DNA of 58,367 bases from an uncultured SAR86 cluster bacterium (GCA_902522825.1 CABYXE010000002.1:96530-154896); one strand, 5' to 3'. Positions 17,757-27,179 are shown, numbered from the stretch's first letter. Numbers and translations are program-made. The notes: a model not told the origin generated them from the sequence alone.

Positions 17757-19921
17757 CTTGAAATGGATTCTATTTTTTGATCTTGATTATGTATTCTTAA
17801 AACAGAAATTACATGTTTTAATCTTCTCAATCTTCGCATGATTTTTGCTAGATGTTGCCTATCTTTAAGCTCTATAACAACGAACATTTGAATTGAACTT
17901 CCCGCAGGAGGGTCCATTCTAAAATTTACGATATTTGAATTTGCTTCACTTATTGATGCAGATATCTCTGCCAACAGACCAGGCCTATCGTCCGAAATGA
18001 TTTTAATCTCTACCGAAAAGTCACCCTTAACTTCGTTTTCCCATTGCACAGGAGCACAGTGAGCTGGATCTTTCCTTAAGGCAGTCATATTTTTACAACG
18101 TTCTGTATGTATAACGATCCCTTTTTGGTTAGAAAAGTGAGCAATAATATTATCCCCAGGAATTGGTTTGCAACATGCTGCGTAAGAAAGGACTAATCCC
18201 TCTGAACCACTTATTTGGATATTGGAGAACTCTATCAAATCTTTTTGATCATAATCCAGAAATTGAATTATCTGATGAGCCACAACTAGACTCGATCTTT
18301 GTCCAGATCCTATTTGTTCTAATAATTCTCTTACACTTTTTACGTTTATTGCACTAAGAAGTTTACTCATTCTTGCTTTCGGGACGTTTCTGAGCTTTAT
18401 ATGATGCGGTCTCAAGGATTGCTCTAATAAATTCTTTCCAAATTTTCGTGCCTTTGAAGCTTTTAAGTTTTTCGTAGAATTTCTAATCGCGCTTCTTGCT
18501 CTTGAAGTCCTAACAAACTCAAGCCACGTAGGGTTTGCTTGTGGATATTTATCAGTAATTATATTTATTGTTTGTCCGCTCTCCAAAGGAACGCTCAAAG
18601 GAGCTAGATTTTTATTTATTCTGCAGCCCTTACAATGGAGACCAATATCAGAATGAACGGCAAAAGCAAAATCTATTGGTGTAGAATCTTTTGGTAATTC
18701 CACAATATCTCCATTAGGTGTAAAAACATATATTTCATTTGGAACTAAACCAGTTTTTACGACATCAATAAAATCTTGAGGGTCTTCAATATTTTTTTGT
18801 ACTTCTACCAAAGTATTTACCCATCTCCTTGCCCTAGATTGAGCTGGGTTATCGGATTTGCCTGTTTTATAAAACCAATGTGCCGCAACACCAAATTCAG
18901 CCAATTCGTCCATATCATGAGTCCTAATTTGAATTTCAACAGGGAGACCGTCAAAAGTCATAATTCCAGTATGTAAAGATTGATAAGAATTGGATTTTGG
19001 AATTGCAATATAGTCCTTAAATCTTCCTTCAATAGGCTTAAAAGAGTTATGTAATATGCCTAGAACTTTATAACAGTCCATAGTATTGTCTATTGTTATT
19101 TTAAATGCATATACGTCTAAAACATCCTCTAAAGATTTGGATTGTTTTTTCATTTTTTTAAAAATCCCATACAAATGTTTTCTTCTACCCTGGACCTGAC
19201 AAGGAATTTTATTTTCAAACATTTTTTCTTTAATAGAGGATTCAATTTTAGATAGAATTTTCTTCCTTCCTTTCGTTTTTTTGTTGATAGCATTTTTTAA
19301 AACTTTACTTCTAAAAGGATTCATTACTTGAAAAGCTATATCTTCGAGTTCTCTATATATTTGATGCATTCCCAATCTATGAGCTATCGGAGCATATATC
19401 TCTAACGTCTCAAGAGAAATTCTTCTTTGCCTCTCATCACTCAGAAAATTAAGAGTTCTCATATTATGCAAACGATCTGCTAGTTTAAGAACAATAACTC
19501 TAATATCTTGTGACATTGCTAGCACCATTTTCTGGAAATTTTCAGCTTGTTCTTCTTGTTTAGAGTTTAAAGAAATCTTATCTAATTTACTTACTCCATC
19601 TACTAATTCAGCAACATTAGAATTAAATTCTTTTTTTAAAAATGATTTAGGAATCCCAGAATCTTCAATGACATCATGGAGCATTGCAGCAGTTAGACAA
19701 TCCTCATCCATCTTAAATTTGGCTAATATTTCAGCGACGGCCACTGGATGTGTAACGTATGGATCTCCACTTGATCTAAATTGACCTGAATGCGCATTAG
19801 CCGCATAAAGATAAGCCTTATTGACTTGTTCAAGCTGAGATTCATCTAAGTAAGAACTTAAATTCCTATTTAATTTTTGTAATGATTTATCATTTGCAAC
19901 CATAACTGCAAATTTTAGCAA
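17753..19921 (-). CDS. spoT: Bifunctional (p)ppGpp synthetase/hydrolase SpoT
   Basis: Makes and degrades the alarmone (p)ppGpp. 722 aa. HD hydrolase domain: His44, His58, LHDVIEDS at 81-88, so hydrolysis should be active. Synthetase domain: GRFKDYIAIPKSN (the RxKD charge type of bifunctional Rel/SpoT enzymes, not the ExDD of RelA), YQSLHT and VEIQIRT. TGS domain around VELPKDSTPIDFAFAVHS, then a C-terminal ACT domain. The frame opens with a TTG at 19921; an ATG at 19903 is equally plausible and neither has a clear ribosome site. Follows rpoZ by 21 bases. Confidence 0.95.
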   Translation of the reverse strand: MLKFAVMVANDKSLQKLNRNLSSYLDESQLEQVNKAYLYAANAHSGQFRSSGDPYVTHPVAVAEILAKFKMDEDCLTAAMLHDVIEDSGIPKSFLKKEFNSNVAELVDGVSKLDKISLNSKQEEQAENFQKMVLAMSQDIRVIVLKLADRLHNMRTLNFLSDERQRRISLETLEIYAPIAHRLGMHQIYRELEDIAFQVMNPFRSKVLKNAINKKTKGRKKILSKIESSIKEKMFENKIPCQVQGRRKHLYGIFKKMKKQSKSLEDVLDVYAFKITIDNTMDCYKVLGILHNSFKPIEGRFKDYIAIPKSNSYQSLHTGIMTFDGLPVEIQIRTHDMDELAEFGVAAHWFYKTGKSDNPAQSRARRWVNTLVEVQKNIEDPQDFIDVVKTGLVPNEIYVFTPNGDIVELPKDSTPIDFAFAVHSDIGLHCKGCRINKNLAPLSVPLESGQTINIITDKYPQANPTWLEFVRTSRARSAIRNSTKNLKASKARKFGKNLLEQSLRPHHIKLRNVPKARMSKLLSAINVKSVRELLEQIGSGQRSSLVVAHQIIQFLDYDQKDLIEFSNIQISGSEGLVLSYAACCKPIPGDNIIAHFSNQKGIVIHTERCKNMTALRKDPAHCAPVQWENEVKGDFSVEIKIISDDRPGLLAEISASISEANSNIVNFRMDPPAGSSIQMFVVIELKDRQHLAKIMRRLRRLKHVISVLRIHNQDQKIESISR

Positions 19922-19942
19922 AAAGCCAGCTTAACTAAAGGA

Positions 19943-20203
19943 TTATAAGTCTTCGTCAGAAATGAGCTGTTCGGAAAGCTCTTCCTCAAGAGCATCGAAA
20001 TTGAAGCTATCAATATTGTCAAATGTTACTGTTCCAGCAGCAATCTCTCTTAAAGCTATAACCGTAGGTTTATCATCTTCGGGATCAACAGTAGGTTCTC
20101 TGCCATCGACAGCCAATTGCTTGACTCTTTTTGCAGCAAGTTTGACCATTTCATAACGATTTGGTATTTGTTTTAAACAGTCTTCTACAGTAATTCTAGC
20201 CAT
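19943..20203 (-). CDS. rpoZ: RNA polymerase omega subunit
   Basis: 86 aa. Assembly and stability subunit of RNA polymerase that also contributes to the ppGpp binding site with beta-prime. Begins [20 protein letters not shown], with the conserved [23 protein letters not shown] and an acidic C-terminal tail. Sits between gmk and spoT as in most gammaproteobacteria. Confidence 0.96.
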   Translation of the reverse strand: MARITVEDCLKQIPNRYEMVKLAAKRVKQLAVDGREPTVDPEDDKPTVIALREIAAGTVTFDNIDSFNFDALEEELSEQLISDEDL

Positions 20204-20242
20204 AATTTCAAAAAGAGCACGATTCTACTCAAATTCTCTGCT

Positions 20243-20866
20243 TTAATCTAGTAAGTTCTTTAATAAATCATCAGTAACCCTAGATTTAAATTCTTTTGGG
20301 TTTAATTTTTTAAAAATAATATCCTTTAAATCCAGTAAAGCTTTTTCAAAATCATCATTAAGGATTAAAAAATCAAAAGTTAAACACTTAGAGACTTCTA
20401 TTTTAGATTCAGAAAGTCTTTTCGTGATTGTTTTATCTGTATCTAAAGCCCTACCTCTAAGTCGATTTTCTAAATCTTGATAAGACGGTGGAATTAAAGA
20501 AATCAAAATTGATTCTTTAAAGATTTTTTTTATACTTTCTGCTCCCTGCCAATCGAGCTCAAGAATTACGTCAGAAAATTTAAGCTTGGAAAAAATAAAA
20601 TTTTTATCTGTTCCATAAAAATTACCAAAAACATTAGCGCTTTCTAAAAAATCATTATTTTTTTCTTTTATTTTAAATTCATCGCGACTTACAAAAAAAT
20701 AATCTTTTCCCTCTTCATCTCCTTCTCTTTTTTTTCTTGTAGTATATGAAATAGACATAATGAGGTTTTTTGCTTTTTCATCTTCAAAAAAAGCTTTCAA
20801 TAAACTAGTTTTTCCTCCCCCTGATGGACTAGAAATTACAAAAAGTTTGTGGAGATTTTTATTCAT
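20243..20866 (-). CDS. gmk: Guanylate kinase
   Basis: Phosphorylates GMP to GDP with ATP. P-loop SSPSGGGKTSL, GMP-binding SYTTRKKREGDEEGKDYFF, FGNFYGT, and LELDWQGA. I start it at the ATG at 20866, giving MNKNLHKLFVISSPSGG. The frame extends 12 codons further to 20902 but that would overlap pyrE on the other strand, and no family member has such an extension. With this start it is 207 aa, normal for the family. First gene toward rpoZ-spoT; divergent from pyrE by 30 bases. Confidence 0.94.
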   Translation of the reverse strand: MNKNLHKLFVISSPSGGGKTSLLKAFFEDEKAKNLIMSISYTTRKKREGDEEGKDYFFVSRDEFKIKEKNNDFLESANVFGNFYGTDKNFIFSKLKFSDVILELDWQGAESIKKIFKESILISLIPPSYQDLENRLRGRALDTDKTITKRLSESKIEVSKCLTFDFLILNDDFEKALLDLKDIIFKKLNPKEFKSRVTDDLLKNLLD

Positions 20867-20896
20867 TAATGCAAAAATTCTTATAAAAGAGATTAT

Positions 20897-21451
20897 ATGC
20901 AACCTTTTCTAGAAAAAGCTATTGAATTAAATGCACTTAAATTTGGTGACTTCACCTTAAAGTCTGGCAAGAAGAGTGATTATTTTTTTGATATATCTTC
21001 TTTTTTTAAAAACGATTGTCTAAAAAACTTATCTGATTTTTATGTGGAAAAAATAATTGAAGAGAAAATAAATTTTGATGCTATTTTTGGGCCAGCCTAT
21101 AAGGGTATTCCTTTAGCAACTGCAGTAGGCATAACTTATTTTGAAAAGACCAATAAGAAAGTAGATCTAATTTTTGATAGAAAAGAAACTAAAGATCATG
21201 GCGAGGGCGGAAGACTAATTGGCTCTTTGCAAGGTAAAAAAGTCCTTATAATCGATGATGTACTTACTGCTGGAACTGCAATTACAAATAGTATGGAAAT
21301 TATAAAGAAAGAAAAGGCAGAACTTTCTGCTGCAATTGTTGCTTTAGACAGGGAGGAGAAAGATGAAAATAATAATTTTTACAAGACAAATTTAATAAAT
21401 CAAGGTCTTCAAATATTTTCTATTGCAAAAATTTCAGATTTAAAAAAATAA
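20897..21451 (+). CDS. pyrE: Orotate phosphoribosyltransferase PyrE
   Basis: Adds PRPP-derived ribose phosphate to orotate, giving OMP in pyrimidine synthesis. 184 aa, somewhat shorter than E. coli PyrE (213). FTLKSGKKSDYFFD near the N-terminus, FGPAYKGIPLA, catalytic loop FDRKETKDHGEGG, and the PRPP motif VLIIDDVLTAGTA. A TATAAA at 20882-20887 could be the -10, leaving an almost leaderless mRNA. No pyrE attenuator is visible. Four bases to the riboflavin synthase gene. Confidence 0.94.
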   Translation: MQPFLEKAIELNALKFGDFTLKSGKKSDYFFDISSFFKNDCLKNLSDFYVEKIIEEKINFDAIFGPAYKGIPLATAVGITYFEKTNKKVDLIFDRKETKDHGEGGRLIGSLQGKKVLIIDDVLTAGTAITNSMEIIKKEKAELSAAIVALDREEKDENNNFYKTNLINQGLQIFSIAKISDLKK

Positions 21452-21455
21452 TCAT

Positions 21456-22049
21456 ATGTTCACCGGAATAATTCAATCAAAATCTATAAAATCAAAAATA
21501 ACAAAAAAAAATTTTGGTGCTGAAATATCAGTTTTTGTTGATAAAGGTTTTACAAAAGGTTTAAAAAAAGGAGACAGCGTTGCTGTAAACGGAGTTTGTC
21601 TTACAGTATGTTCATTCTCAAAAGACAATATTAAATTTGAAATTATTCACGAGTCTTTAAAGTTAACCAACTTAGTTAAAAATTTATTAATCCCTTTAAA
21701 TTTAGAAAGATCTTTAAAAATAGGAGATGAAATCGGCGGTCATCTAGTCTCAGGCCATGTGCATGGCATGGGCAAAGTAAAAGAATTTAAAAAAGGAAAA
21801 GAGAAAGTTTTAACTATTTCAAAACCTTCTGCTGTAAAGGATTACATTTTTCAAAAAGGATATGTTGCAGTAAATGGCATTAGTCTTACAGTATCAAATT
21901 CCACTAAGACCCATTTTAGTGTTTCTTTAATTCCAGAAACAATTGAAAGAACCAACTTATCAAGTATTAAAAAAGGAGACTTAATAAATATTGAGGCAGA
22001 TCAACAGACTATAGCCATAGTCGAAACTGTTAAAAATATAAAGAAATAG
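21456..22049 (+). CDS. ribE: Riboflavin synthase alpha subunit
   Basis: Dismutates two 6,7-dimethyl-8-ribityllumazine molecules to riboflavin. 197 aa with the expected internal duplication: MFTGIIQ and VNGVCLTV in the first barrel, GHLVSGHVHG at the junction, then VNGISLTVS in the second. Some databases call it ribC. The rest of the riboflavin pathway is not nearby. Its stop is separated from convergent yqeY by one base. Confidence 0.95.
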   Translation: MFTGIIQSKSIKSKITKKNFGAEISVFVDKGFTKGLKKGDSVAVNGVCLTVCSFSKDNIKFEIIHESLKLTNLVKNLLIPLNLERSLKIGDEIGGHLVSGHVHGMGKVKEFKKGKEKVLTISKPSAVKDYIFQKGYVAVNGISLTVSNSTKTHFSVSLIPETIERTNLSSIKKGDLINIEADQQTIAIVETVKNIKK

Positions 22050-22050
22050 T

Positions 22051-22500
22051 CTAGCTTAGGGCTTTTTTTACTTCAGAGCTTACAAAACCTGAATCAGCTT
22101 TTCCTGAGGTAAACTCCTTTAGCTTTCCCATCACTGTTCCCATATCTTTCATGGACTGTGCATTAGTTTCCGAAATAACTTTATTCACTAACTTAATTAC
22201 TTCCTCTGTACTCAATTGCTCAGGCATAAATTCTTTAATTATGAGAATTTCATCTTTTTCCTTCTGTGCAAGTTCTTTTCTTCCTGCAGCTTCAAATTGA
22301 GTTATGGAGTCTTTTCTTTGTTTGATCATCTTTTCTAAAATTACTATGCACTCCTTATCTTCTAAATCTATTTTTTTATTTATTTCTTCAACTTGAAAAG
22401 ATGAAACGATTAATCTCAGAGTTGTAGTCCTAAATTTATTTCCCTCTTTCATAGAAAGAGAAACTTCATGCTTAATTGAAGCTTTAATATGGTTTGACAT
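22051..22500 (-). CDS. yqeY: GatB/YqeY domain protein
   Basis: 149-aa helical protein of the YqeY family, related to the C-terminal tRNA-binding tail domain of GatB. Family markers: FRTTTLRLIVSSFQ, KQRKDSITQFEAAGRKEL, IIKEFMPEQLS, and MKDMGTVMGKLKEF. Possible role in tRNA handling, but not demonstrated. It follows rpsU directly (eight bases), as in many proteobacteria. Confidence 0.92.
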   Translation of the reverse strand: MSNHIKASIKHEVSLSMKEGNKFRTTTLRLIVSSFQVEEINKKIDLEDKECIVILEKMIKQRKDSITQFEAAGRKELAQKEKDEILIIKEFMPEQLSTEEVIKLVNKVISETNAQSMKDMGTVMGKLKEFTSGKADSGFVSSEVKKALS

Positions 22501-22508
22501 TTTAATTT

Positions 22509-22727
22509 CTAGAATCTTGCCCTTAGAGGAGGCATGGTTCCCATTTTTCTTTTTTTGGAAGCTCTTTTTACCGCTGCTGCTGCTTTTCTTTTTCGAACAG
22601 CCGTTGGTTTTTCATAAAACTCTCTTTTTCTAACTTCAGCAATAATACCTGCTTTGTCACAAGATCTTTTAAATCTTCGCAACCCCGCATCAAATGACTC
22701 TGTTTCTTTTAACTTAATTATTGGCAT
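22509..22727 (-). CDS. rpsU: 30S ribosomal protein bS21
   Basis: 72-aa basic protein at the 30S platform near the anti-Shine-Dalgarno end of 16S rRNA. Starts [20 protein letters not shown], then [20 protein letters not shown] and a C-terminal tail RARF. The frame is open back to 22820, but the ATG at 22727 gives the universal bS21 N-terminus. Divergent from tsaD as in E. coli. A promoter at 22747-22775 implies a leader of only about a dozen A-rich bases with no Shine-Dalgarno match. Confidence 0.96.
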   Translation of the reverse strand: MPIIKLKETESFDAGLRRFKRSCDKAGIIAEVRKREFYEKPTAVRKRKAAAAVKRASKKRKMGTMPPLRARF

Positions 22728-22746
22728 ATTTTTTTTAAAGATGTCA

Positions 22747-22775
22747 ATTCTAGCTATGATTAGAATTTTTTGCAA
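22747..22775 (-). promoter_or_regulatory. Sigma-70-type promoter of rpsU
   Basis: On the minus strand, TTGCAA (22775-22770) is followed after 17 bp by TAGAAT (22752-22747). These match the -35 at 4 of 6 and the -10 at 5 of 6 positions. The predicted start lies near 22740, about 12 bases before the rpsU ATG. Confidence 0.55.
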
Positions 22776-22814
22776 AATATTTAGAAGTCTATTTCTATCT
22801 GTTAATATTTTGTT

Positions 22815-23831
22815 ATGCAAATATTGGGAATCGAAACTTCGTGTGATGAAACGGGAATAGCTTTGTTTGATAACAAATCAAATAAATTTATTTTTGAATC
22901 TCTTTATAGCCAAGCCGAAAAACATAATTTATTTGGAGGAGTTGTCCCAGAATTAGCCGCACGAGATCATGTAAATAAGTTATTACCTTTGATAGATGAA
23001 GAACTTAAAGCAAAAAAGATTAACTTAGAAGATATCGACGTAATTGCATATACAGAAGGGCCAGGCCTGAGAGGACCATTAATGGTTGGAACTGCCTTTT
23101 CCAAAGCCCTTGCTTTTAGTTTGGGTATTCCCACAATCCCAATCCATCATATGGAAGCTCACTTAATAATGGCTAAATATGAGTCTGATAATTTACTTTA
23201 CCCATTTATGACTTTATTAGTATCTGGAGGACACACTTTGTTAGCCAAAGTAAATTCACCAAATAATTATGAAATAATTGGAGAATCAATAGACGATGCA
23301 GTAGGCGAAGCTTTCGACAAAACTGCTAAATTACTTGGCTTTAATTATCCTGGAGGACCAGAAATAGAAAAAAATGCATTGAAAGGTAATTCATCTAGTA
23401 TAGAGTTTCCAAGACCGATGATTAATTCTCTGGATTTAAATTTTAGTTTTAGCGGATTAAAAACAGCTGTTTTGTATGAAGTAAAGCGCCTTAAAATAGA
23501 GAAAAAATTCAATAATCAAACAAAGTATGACATTGCTTTAGCTTTTCAAGATGCTGCAATAGACTGCTTAGTTAAAAAATCTATAAAAGCTATGAGACGA
23601 GAAGATTGTAACCAACTAGTTCTTTCTGGGGGTGTCGCAGCTAATAAAGCTTTACGAGAAAAATTCAAAGGTGAAATTAATGAAAAAAATATTTATTATC
23701 CAGATCTTTCTCGCTGCACGGATAATGGAGCTATGATTGCTTTTGCAGCAAGTGAAAAATTAAATTTTAGAAATGATCATTTGATTGAAGTAAAGCCGAG
23801 GTGGAGCTTAGAGGACATAAATAATGGATAA
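22815..23831 (+). CDS. tsaD: tRNA N6-adenosine threonylcarbamoyltransferase TsaD
   Basis: Transfers the threonylcarbamoyl group onto A37 of ANN-decoding tRNAs, working with TsaB and TsaE. 338 aa. ASKHA-fold motifs: [12 protein letters not shown], the metal-binding HMEAH (about residue 110), [29 protein letters not shown] and CTDNGAMIA. Divergent from rpsU and overlapping folB by eight bases. The tRNA-Ile2 in this window would be one of its substrates. Confidence 0.96.
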   Translation: MQILGIETSCDETGIALFDNKSNKFIFESLYSQAEKHNLFGGVVPELAARDHVNKLLPLIDEELKAKKINLEDIDVIAYTEGPGLRGPLMVGTAFSKALAFSLGIPTIPIHHMEAHLIMAKYESDNLLYPFMTLLVSGGHTLLAKVNSPNNYEIIGESIDDAVGEAFDKTAKLLGFNYPGGPEIEKNALKGNSSSIEFPRPMINSLDLNFSFSGLKTAVLYEVKRLKIEKKFNNQTKYDIALAFQDAAIDCLVKKSIKAMRREDCNQLVLSGGVAANKALREKFKGEINEKNIYYPDLSRCTDNGAMIAFAASEKLNFRNDHLIEVKPRWSLEDINNG

Positions 23832-24171
23832 AGTTTTTATAAAAGATCTGGAAATAGAAACAATAATTGGTATTTTTGGATGGGAGAGAGAAGTAAAGCA
23901 AATTGTCAGAATAAGCTTGGAAATGAGCTTCGATATTTCTAAAGCAGGTAAGTCAGATCTAATAGAAGATGCTTTGGATTATAAAAAAATTGGTAAGTCG
24001 ATAGTAAACTTAGTAGAGAATTCGTCTTTTTTCTTAGTAGAAAAGATGGCAGAAGAAATTGCTAAATTAGTTCTTAAAAATAAACAAATTAAAGATATTT
24101 CATTAAAAGTTGAAAAGCCTGGAGCTCTGAGAGGCTCAAAATCTGTTGGAGTTAATATTTTTAGAAAATAA
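23824..24171 (+). CDS. folB: Dihydroneopterin aldolase FolB
   Basis: Cleaves dihydroneopterin to 6-hydroxymethyl-dihydropterin in folate synthesis. 115 aa. Motifs: IETIIGIFGWEREVKQ at the N-terminus, DYKKIGKSI, FLVEKMAEEIA (substrate Glu), and the C-terminal VEKPGALRGSKSVGV with the catalytic Lys. Start overlaps tsaD; stop overlaps the folK ATG by one base, so the three genes are translationally linked. Confidence 0.94.
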   Translation: MDKVFIKDLEIETIIGIFGWEREVKQIVRISLEMSFDISKAGKSDLIEDALDYKKIGKSIVNLVENSSFFLVEKMAEEIAKLVLKNKQIKDISLKVEKPGALRGSKSVGVNIFRK

Positions 24172-24650
24172 TGACGAGCGAAATTACCATAAGTTTAGGC
24201 AGTAATGTCAATCCAAGAGATAACCTTAAAAGAGCAGGCGATTTAATAAAAAATAGATTTAATCTTCTTAAGTCTTCAAAAATTTATTCTAGTAAGTCGA
24301 AGGGTTTTGTGGGGGAGGATTTCTTAAATCAAGTGATTCTCTGCGATACAGAATTAACATTTGAAAATGTAATTAAACTCCTAAAAGGTATTGAAGTCAG
24401 CATGGGTAGAAAGAAGGAAAAATTAAAATTTTCTGATAGATTGATTGATTTAGATCTTTTAACTTTTGGGGAGGAAATCATAAAAAAGAACAATCAGGAA
24501 GTTCCTCATAAAGATATTGAAAAATACTCTTTTGTTTTAGTACCACTTACAGAAATTTGTCCAAGCAAAATACATCCTTTAAATGGATTAACTTTCAAAG
24601 AAATGTTGATAGAGAAAAATAATTTTTATAAAGAAGTTAAAGTAATTTAA
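24171..24650 (+). CDS. folK: HPPK, 6-hydroxymethyl-dihydropterin pyrophosphokinase FolK
   Basis: Next step after FolB: transfers pyrophosphate from ATP to hydroxymethyl-dihydropterin. 159 aa. SLGSNVNPRDNLKRA at the N-terminus, FLNQVILCDTEL, then FSDRLIDLDLLTFG, whose two Asp bind Mg, and VPHKDIEKYSFVLVPLTEI. Its stop abuts the convergent MFS gene with no spacer and no terminator is visible. Confidence 0.94.
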   Translation: MTSEITISLGSNVNPRDNLKRAGDLIKNRFNLLKSSKIYSSKSKGFVGEDFLNQVILCDTELTFENVIKLLKGIEVSMGRKKEKLKFSDRLIDLDLLTFGEEIIKKNNQEVPHKDIEKYSFVLVPLTEICPSKIHPLNGLTFKEMLIEKNNFYKEVKVI

Positions 24651-26237
24651 TTAGCAAATCTCTCCTAATTCTCTAGCTCTATCAAATTTACTTTTTTCCT
24701 CAAAAGGAAGATTTTTTACAGCAAAAAAGAGAAGCGTAAGACTAATTAAAAAAACAATCGAAAGCGTTTGCATTGACAAACTCAACGCTTCAGCTGTTGA
24801 GTTACCATAAGAGATGTAAATGTCTGCAACTTTTCCAACTGTATAAGGTCCTAAGGCAAGGCCAACAACAGAAGCCATTAAAATGAAATAAGCTGATGCC
24901 ATGCCTCTCATTCTTGGCAAAGCAAGGTCAGTTGCAGTTGCAACACATAGACCTACCCAAAACGTTGATACAAAAGACCAAATAATATGGTGAACATAAA
25001 ATAAAAACAAAGTTTCAGCGTGAAGAGCAAGTATTAAAAATATAGGAGACAAGACGACTGATATCATTCCCACAACCAGTCTTCCGTTAGCGTATGACTT
25101 CCTTAAATAATCAGAGAAAACTCCCCCAAATAATAAACCTAGAAAACCAAAGATTGCACTTTGTAGTCCTAAATTTCTTCCAGCTATAGTTTTAGATACT
25201 TCGAAAGTTTCCATGAAATAGGTAGGCAAAAAAGCACTAACTGCATATCCCATAAAACTGAACAAAGGAAAGGCTACCATTATCAAATTCATTGTCTTTG
25301 ATTTAAAAACAATCTCATAAGAAACTGGATCTTTAATTTTTACTGTTTGAATCCAACTAAATAGGGCATATAGACCTAGCCCGAAAGCAGACCATTGCAT
25401 CCAGTCTGAAGTCAAAACACCCATTACAAAAATTAATAAAAATATTCCTAATTTGAAAGCTAGTTGCAAATATATTTCTTTTTTATCTGAACCATCTTTA
25501 TAAAGATTAATTATCGAAGCAAAGGGTATTATCCCAGCAAGCATTTTCCCTGCTTCTTTGAAAGGCTTGTCTACTTTTTTTATTTCGACATCTTCAGTAT
25601 GTCCTCTAAGAGGCTCTTTAATTGTTAGCACAAGCAAAGCAACAATTAAACCTGGAAGACCAACCGAAATAAATGCTATTTGCCATCCCGCAAAACCAAA
25701 AGGAGCTAATTCGCTAATTGGATAGGCCGCATTCCAAGAATCAGCAATCCATCCACCTAAAAATATTCCAATGCCTCCACCAATGTAAATACCACTAGCA
25801 TATATTGAGTAAACTGTAGTTTTTATTCTATCTGAAAAGAAATCTGCCAAGAGAGAGTAGGCAGCAGGGCTTGCGCTTGATTCTCCTACACCAACTCCTA
25901 TTCTACAAAAAGCTAGACCGATAAAACCTCTTGCTAATCCTGATGCAGCTGTCATGAAACTCCATAAACCGACTCCAATACTAATTAATTTTGTTCTATT
26001 CCATGAATCTGCTAACTTTGCTAATGGAACGCCCATAATTGCGTAAAAAATTGCAAAAGCAGTGCCATAAAGAAATCCTAGATCTCCTAATGAAATGCCT
26101 AGATCCTTTTGAATATCAGGGGCAAGAATAGCGATTATTTGTCTATCTAAAAAATTGAAAATGTAGACTAGTAGCAAAAGCGACAAGACATAATATGAAT
26201 AGCCGCTATCTAATTTAGGCTTATATTCTGAACTCAT
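24651..26237 (-). CDS. MFS transporter, spinster-like
   Basis: 528-aa carrier with about 12 transmembrane helices. It starts YVLSLLLLVYIFNFLDRQII, and the loop between helices 2 and 3 reads GVPLAKLADSWNRTKL. GVGVGESSASPAAYSLLAD in helix 4-5 is typical of the spinster-like MFS group, many annotated as putative sphingolipid or carboxylic-acid carriers. A long hydrophilic insert (about residues 205-250) sits in the central loop region. Substrate unknown; co-location with MaoC and phosphotransferase genes suggests an acyl or lipid-like compound (inference). Last gene of the lptD-headed convoy. Confidence 0.85.
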   Translation of the reverse strand: MSSEYKPKLDSGYSYYVLSLLLLVYIFNFLDRQIIAILAPDIQKDLGISLGDLGFLYGTAFAIFYAIMGVPLAKLADSWNRTKLISIGVGLWSFMTAASGLARGFIGLAFCRIGVGVGESSASPAAYSLLADFFSDRIKTTVYSIYASGIYIGGGIGIFLGGWIADSWNAAYPISELAPFGFAGWQIAFISVGLPGLIVALLVLTIKEPLRGHTEDVEIKKVDKPFKEAGKMLAGIIPFASIINLYKDGSDKKEIYLQLAFKLGIFLLIFVMGVLTSDWMQWSAFGLGLYALFSWIQTVKIKDPVSYEIVFKSKTMNLIMVAFPLFSFMGYAVSAFLPTYFMETFEVSKTIAGRNLGLQSAIFGFLGLLFGGVFSDYLRKSYANGRLVVGMISVVLSPIFLILALHAETLFLFYVHHIIWSFVSTFWVGLCVATATDLALPRMRGMASAYFILMASVVGLALGPYTVGKVADIYISYGNSTAEALSLSMQTLSIVFLISLTLLFFAVKNLPFEEKSKFDRARELGEIC

Positions 26238-26240
26238 TTA

Positions 26241-26654
26241 TTAAAATGATGCCTTAGCGCTTCCTGTAATAACAGGAACATTATTTTGATTTTCGGTAAT
26301 TACCTCAAAAGTTATTTGCGTCTTATCAGAAATAGTCTCTATCGACTTCACTTCTGCCTTAGTAGTTAAAGTATCTCCAGGCCAAACCTGGTTTGTAAAT
26401 CTAACGCCAAAATTTTTTAAATTTCCATCACCAACTAGATTGGTTATCATTTTGCCAGTCATACCCATTGTCAACATCCCGTGAGCAAAGACAGAAGGAT
26501 AGCCTGCAACTTTAGTAGCAAAAATTTCATCAGTATGAATAGGATTATAATCTCCTGACACTCCTGCATATTGAACGATTTGTGTTCTCGTTAAGTTATT
26601 TACTATTTCTTCACTGAAAATATCCCCAATCTTAATTTTATTAACATCAATCAT
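26241..26654 (-). CDS. MaoC-like (R)-enoyl-CoA hydratase
   Basis: 137-aa single hot-dog domain. The hydratase-2 motif is clear in VSGDYNPIHTDEIFATKVAG, with the catalytic Asp and His, followed by FAHGMLTMGMTGKMI. Predicted to hydrate a trans-2-enoyl-CoA-type substrate. It follows by 12 bases a second MaoC-like gene, so the two probably form a heterodimer equivalent to the fused double hot-dog enzymes. Confidence 0.88.
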   Translation of the reverse strand: MIDVNKIKIGDIFSEEIVNNLTRTQIVQYAGVSGDYNPIHTDEIFATKVAGYPSVFAHGMLTMGMTGKMITNLVGDGNLKNFGVRFTNQVWPGDTLTTKAEVKSIETISDKTQITFEVITENQNNVPVITGSAKASF

Positions 26655-26666
26655 GATTAACCTCTT

Positions 26667-27161
26667 CTAATTTTCTACTACTTTTTCTGTAACAACGCCT
26701 ACAGATCTTGCCGTAATAACCAGCTCATCATCTTGGTTATAGTATTTAGTTATACTTTCGCTAAATTTTAGAAGTCCAGCTCTTTTGCTCTCTTTTTCCC
26801 ATTTTTCTCCCTCTGAAACTTGAGGAGTTAAAGTATCTCCAGGCTTTAAAGGTAGGTGGTATTCAAAATGTTGCTCTGCGTGAAGGATATTTGTACTGGT
26901 AGAACTTTCTGTTTTATTTTTGCTTTTTTCAATACCCGTTGGATTCTTGCCTGATCCAAACCAAGGTTTTCCAATTTTTGGTCTCAGGAAATAGTCAGGG
27001 TCGAATTGAGCAGAAGATTGAGTGAAAGTAGGCGGGGCTATAATCCCGCCTGTTTTTTCTGAAGCATAATTTTCATCAGAATAAATTGGATTCTCGTCTC
27101 CAATTGCTCTTGCGAACATCATTATGTGGCCTTTTTCAATAGGCATATTTTTTTTACTCAT
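26667..27161 (-). CDS. MaoC-like dehydratase, N-terminal-type hot-dog subunit
   Basis: 164 aa, resembling the MaoC_dehydrat_N / FAS1-like domain. FARAIGDENPIYSDENYA corresponds to the hydratase motif but has Tyr-Ser in place of the catalytic His, and GGIIAPPTFTQSSAQFD follows. This pattern is seen in the non-catalytic, acyl-binding half of two-subunit MaoC hydratases. Partner is the next gene. Role in acyl-CoA side-chain oxidation is inferred. Confidence 0.82.
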   Translation of the reverse strand: MSKKNMPIEKGHIMMFARAIGDENPIYSDENYASEKTGGIIAPPTFTQSSAQFDPDYFLRPKIGKPWFGSGKNPTGIEKSKNKTESSTSTNILHAEQHFEYHLPLKPGDTLTPQVSEGEKWEKESKRAGLLKFSESITKYYNQDDELVITARSVGVVTEKVVEN

Positions 27162-27179
27162 TCTCCCTCCTTTTTTAAA

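Noticed and set aside
20867-20902. Twelve-codon extension of gmk
   Set aside because: It would overlap the pyrE start on the other strand, and the internal ATG gives a normal guanylate kinase N-terminus.
22728-22820. N-terminal extension of rpsU by 31 codons
   Set aside because: bS21 universally begins near MP-I/V; the extension would pass through the rpsU promoter and into tsaD.
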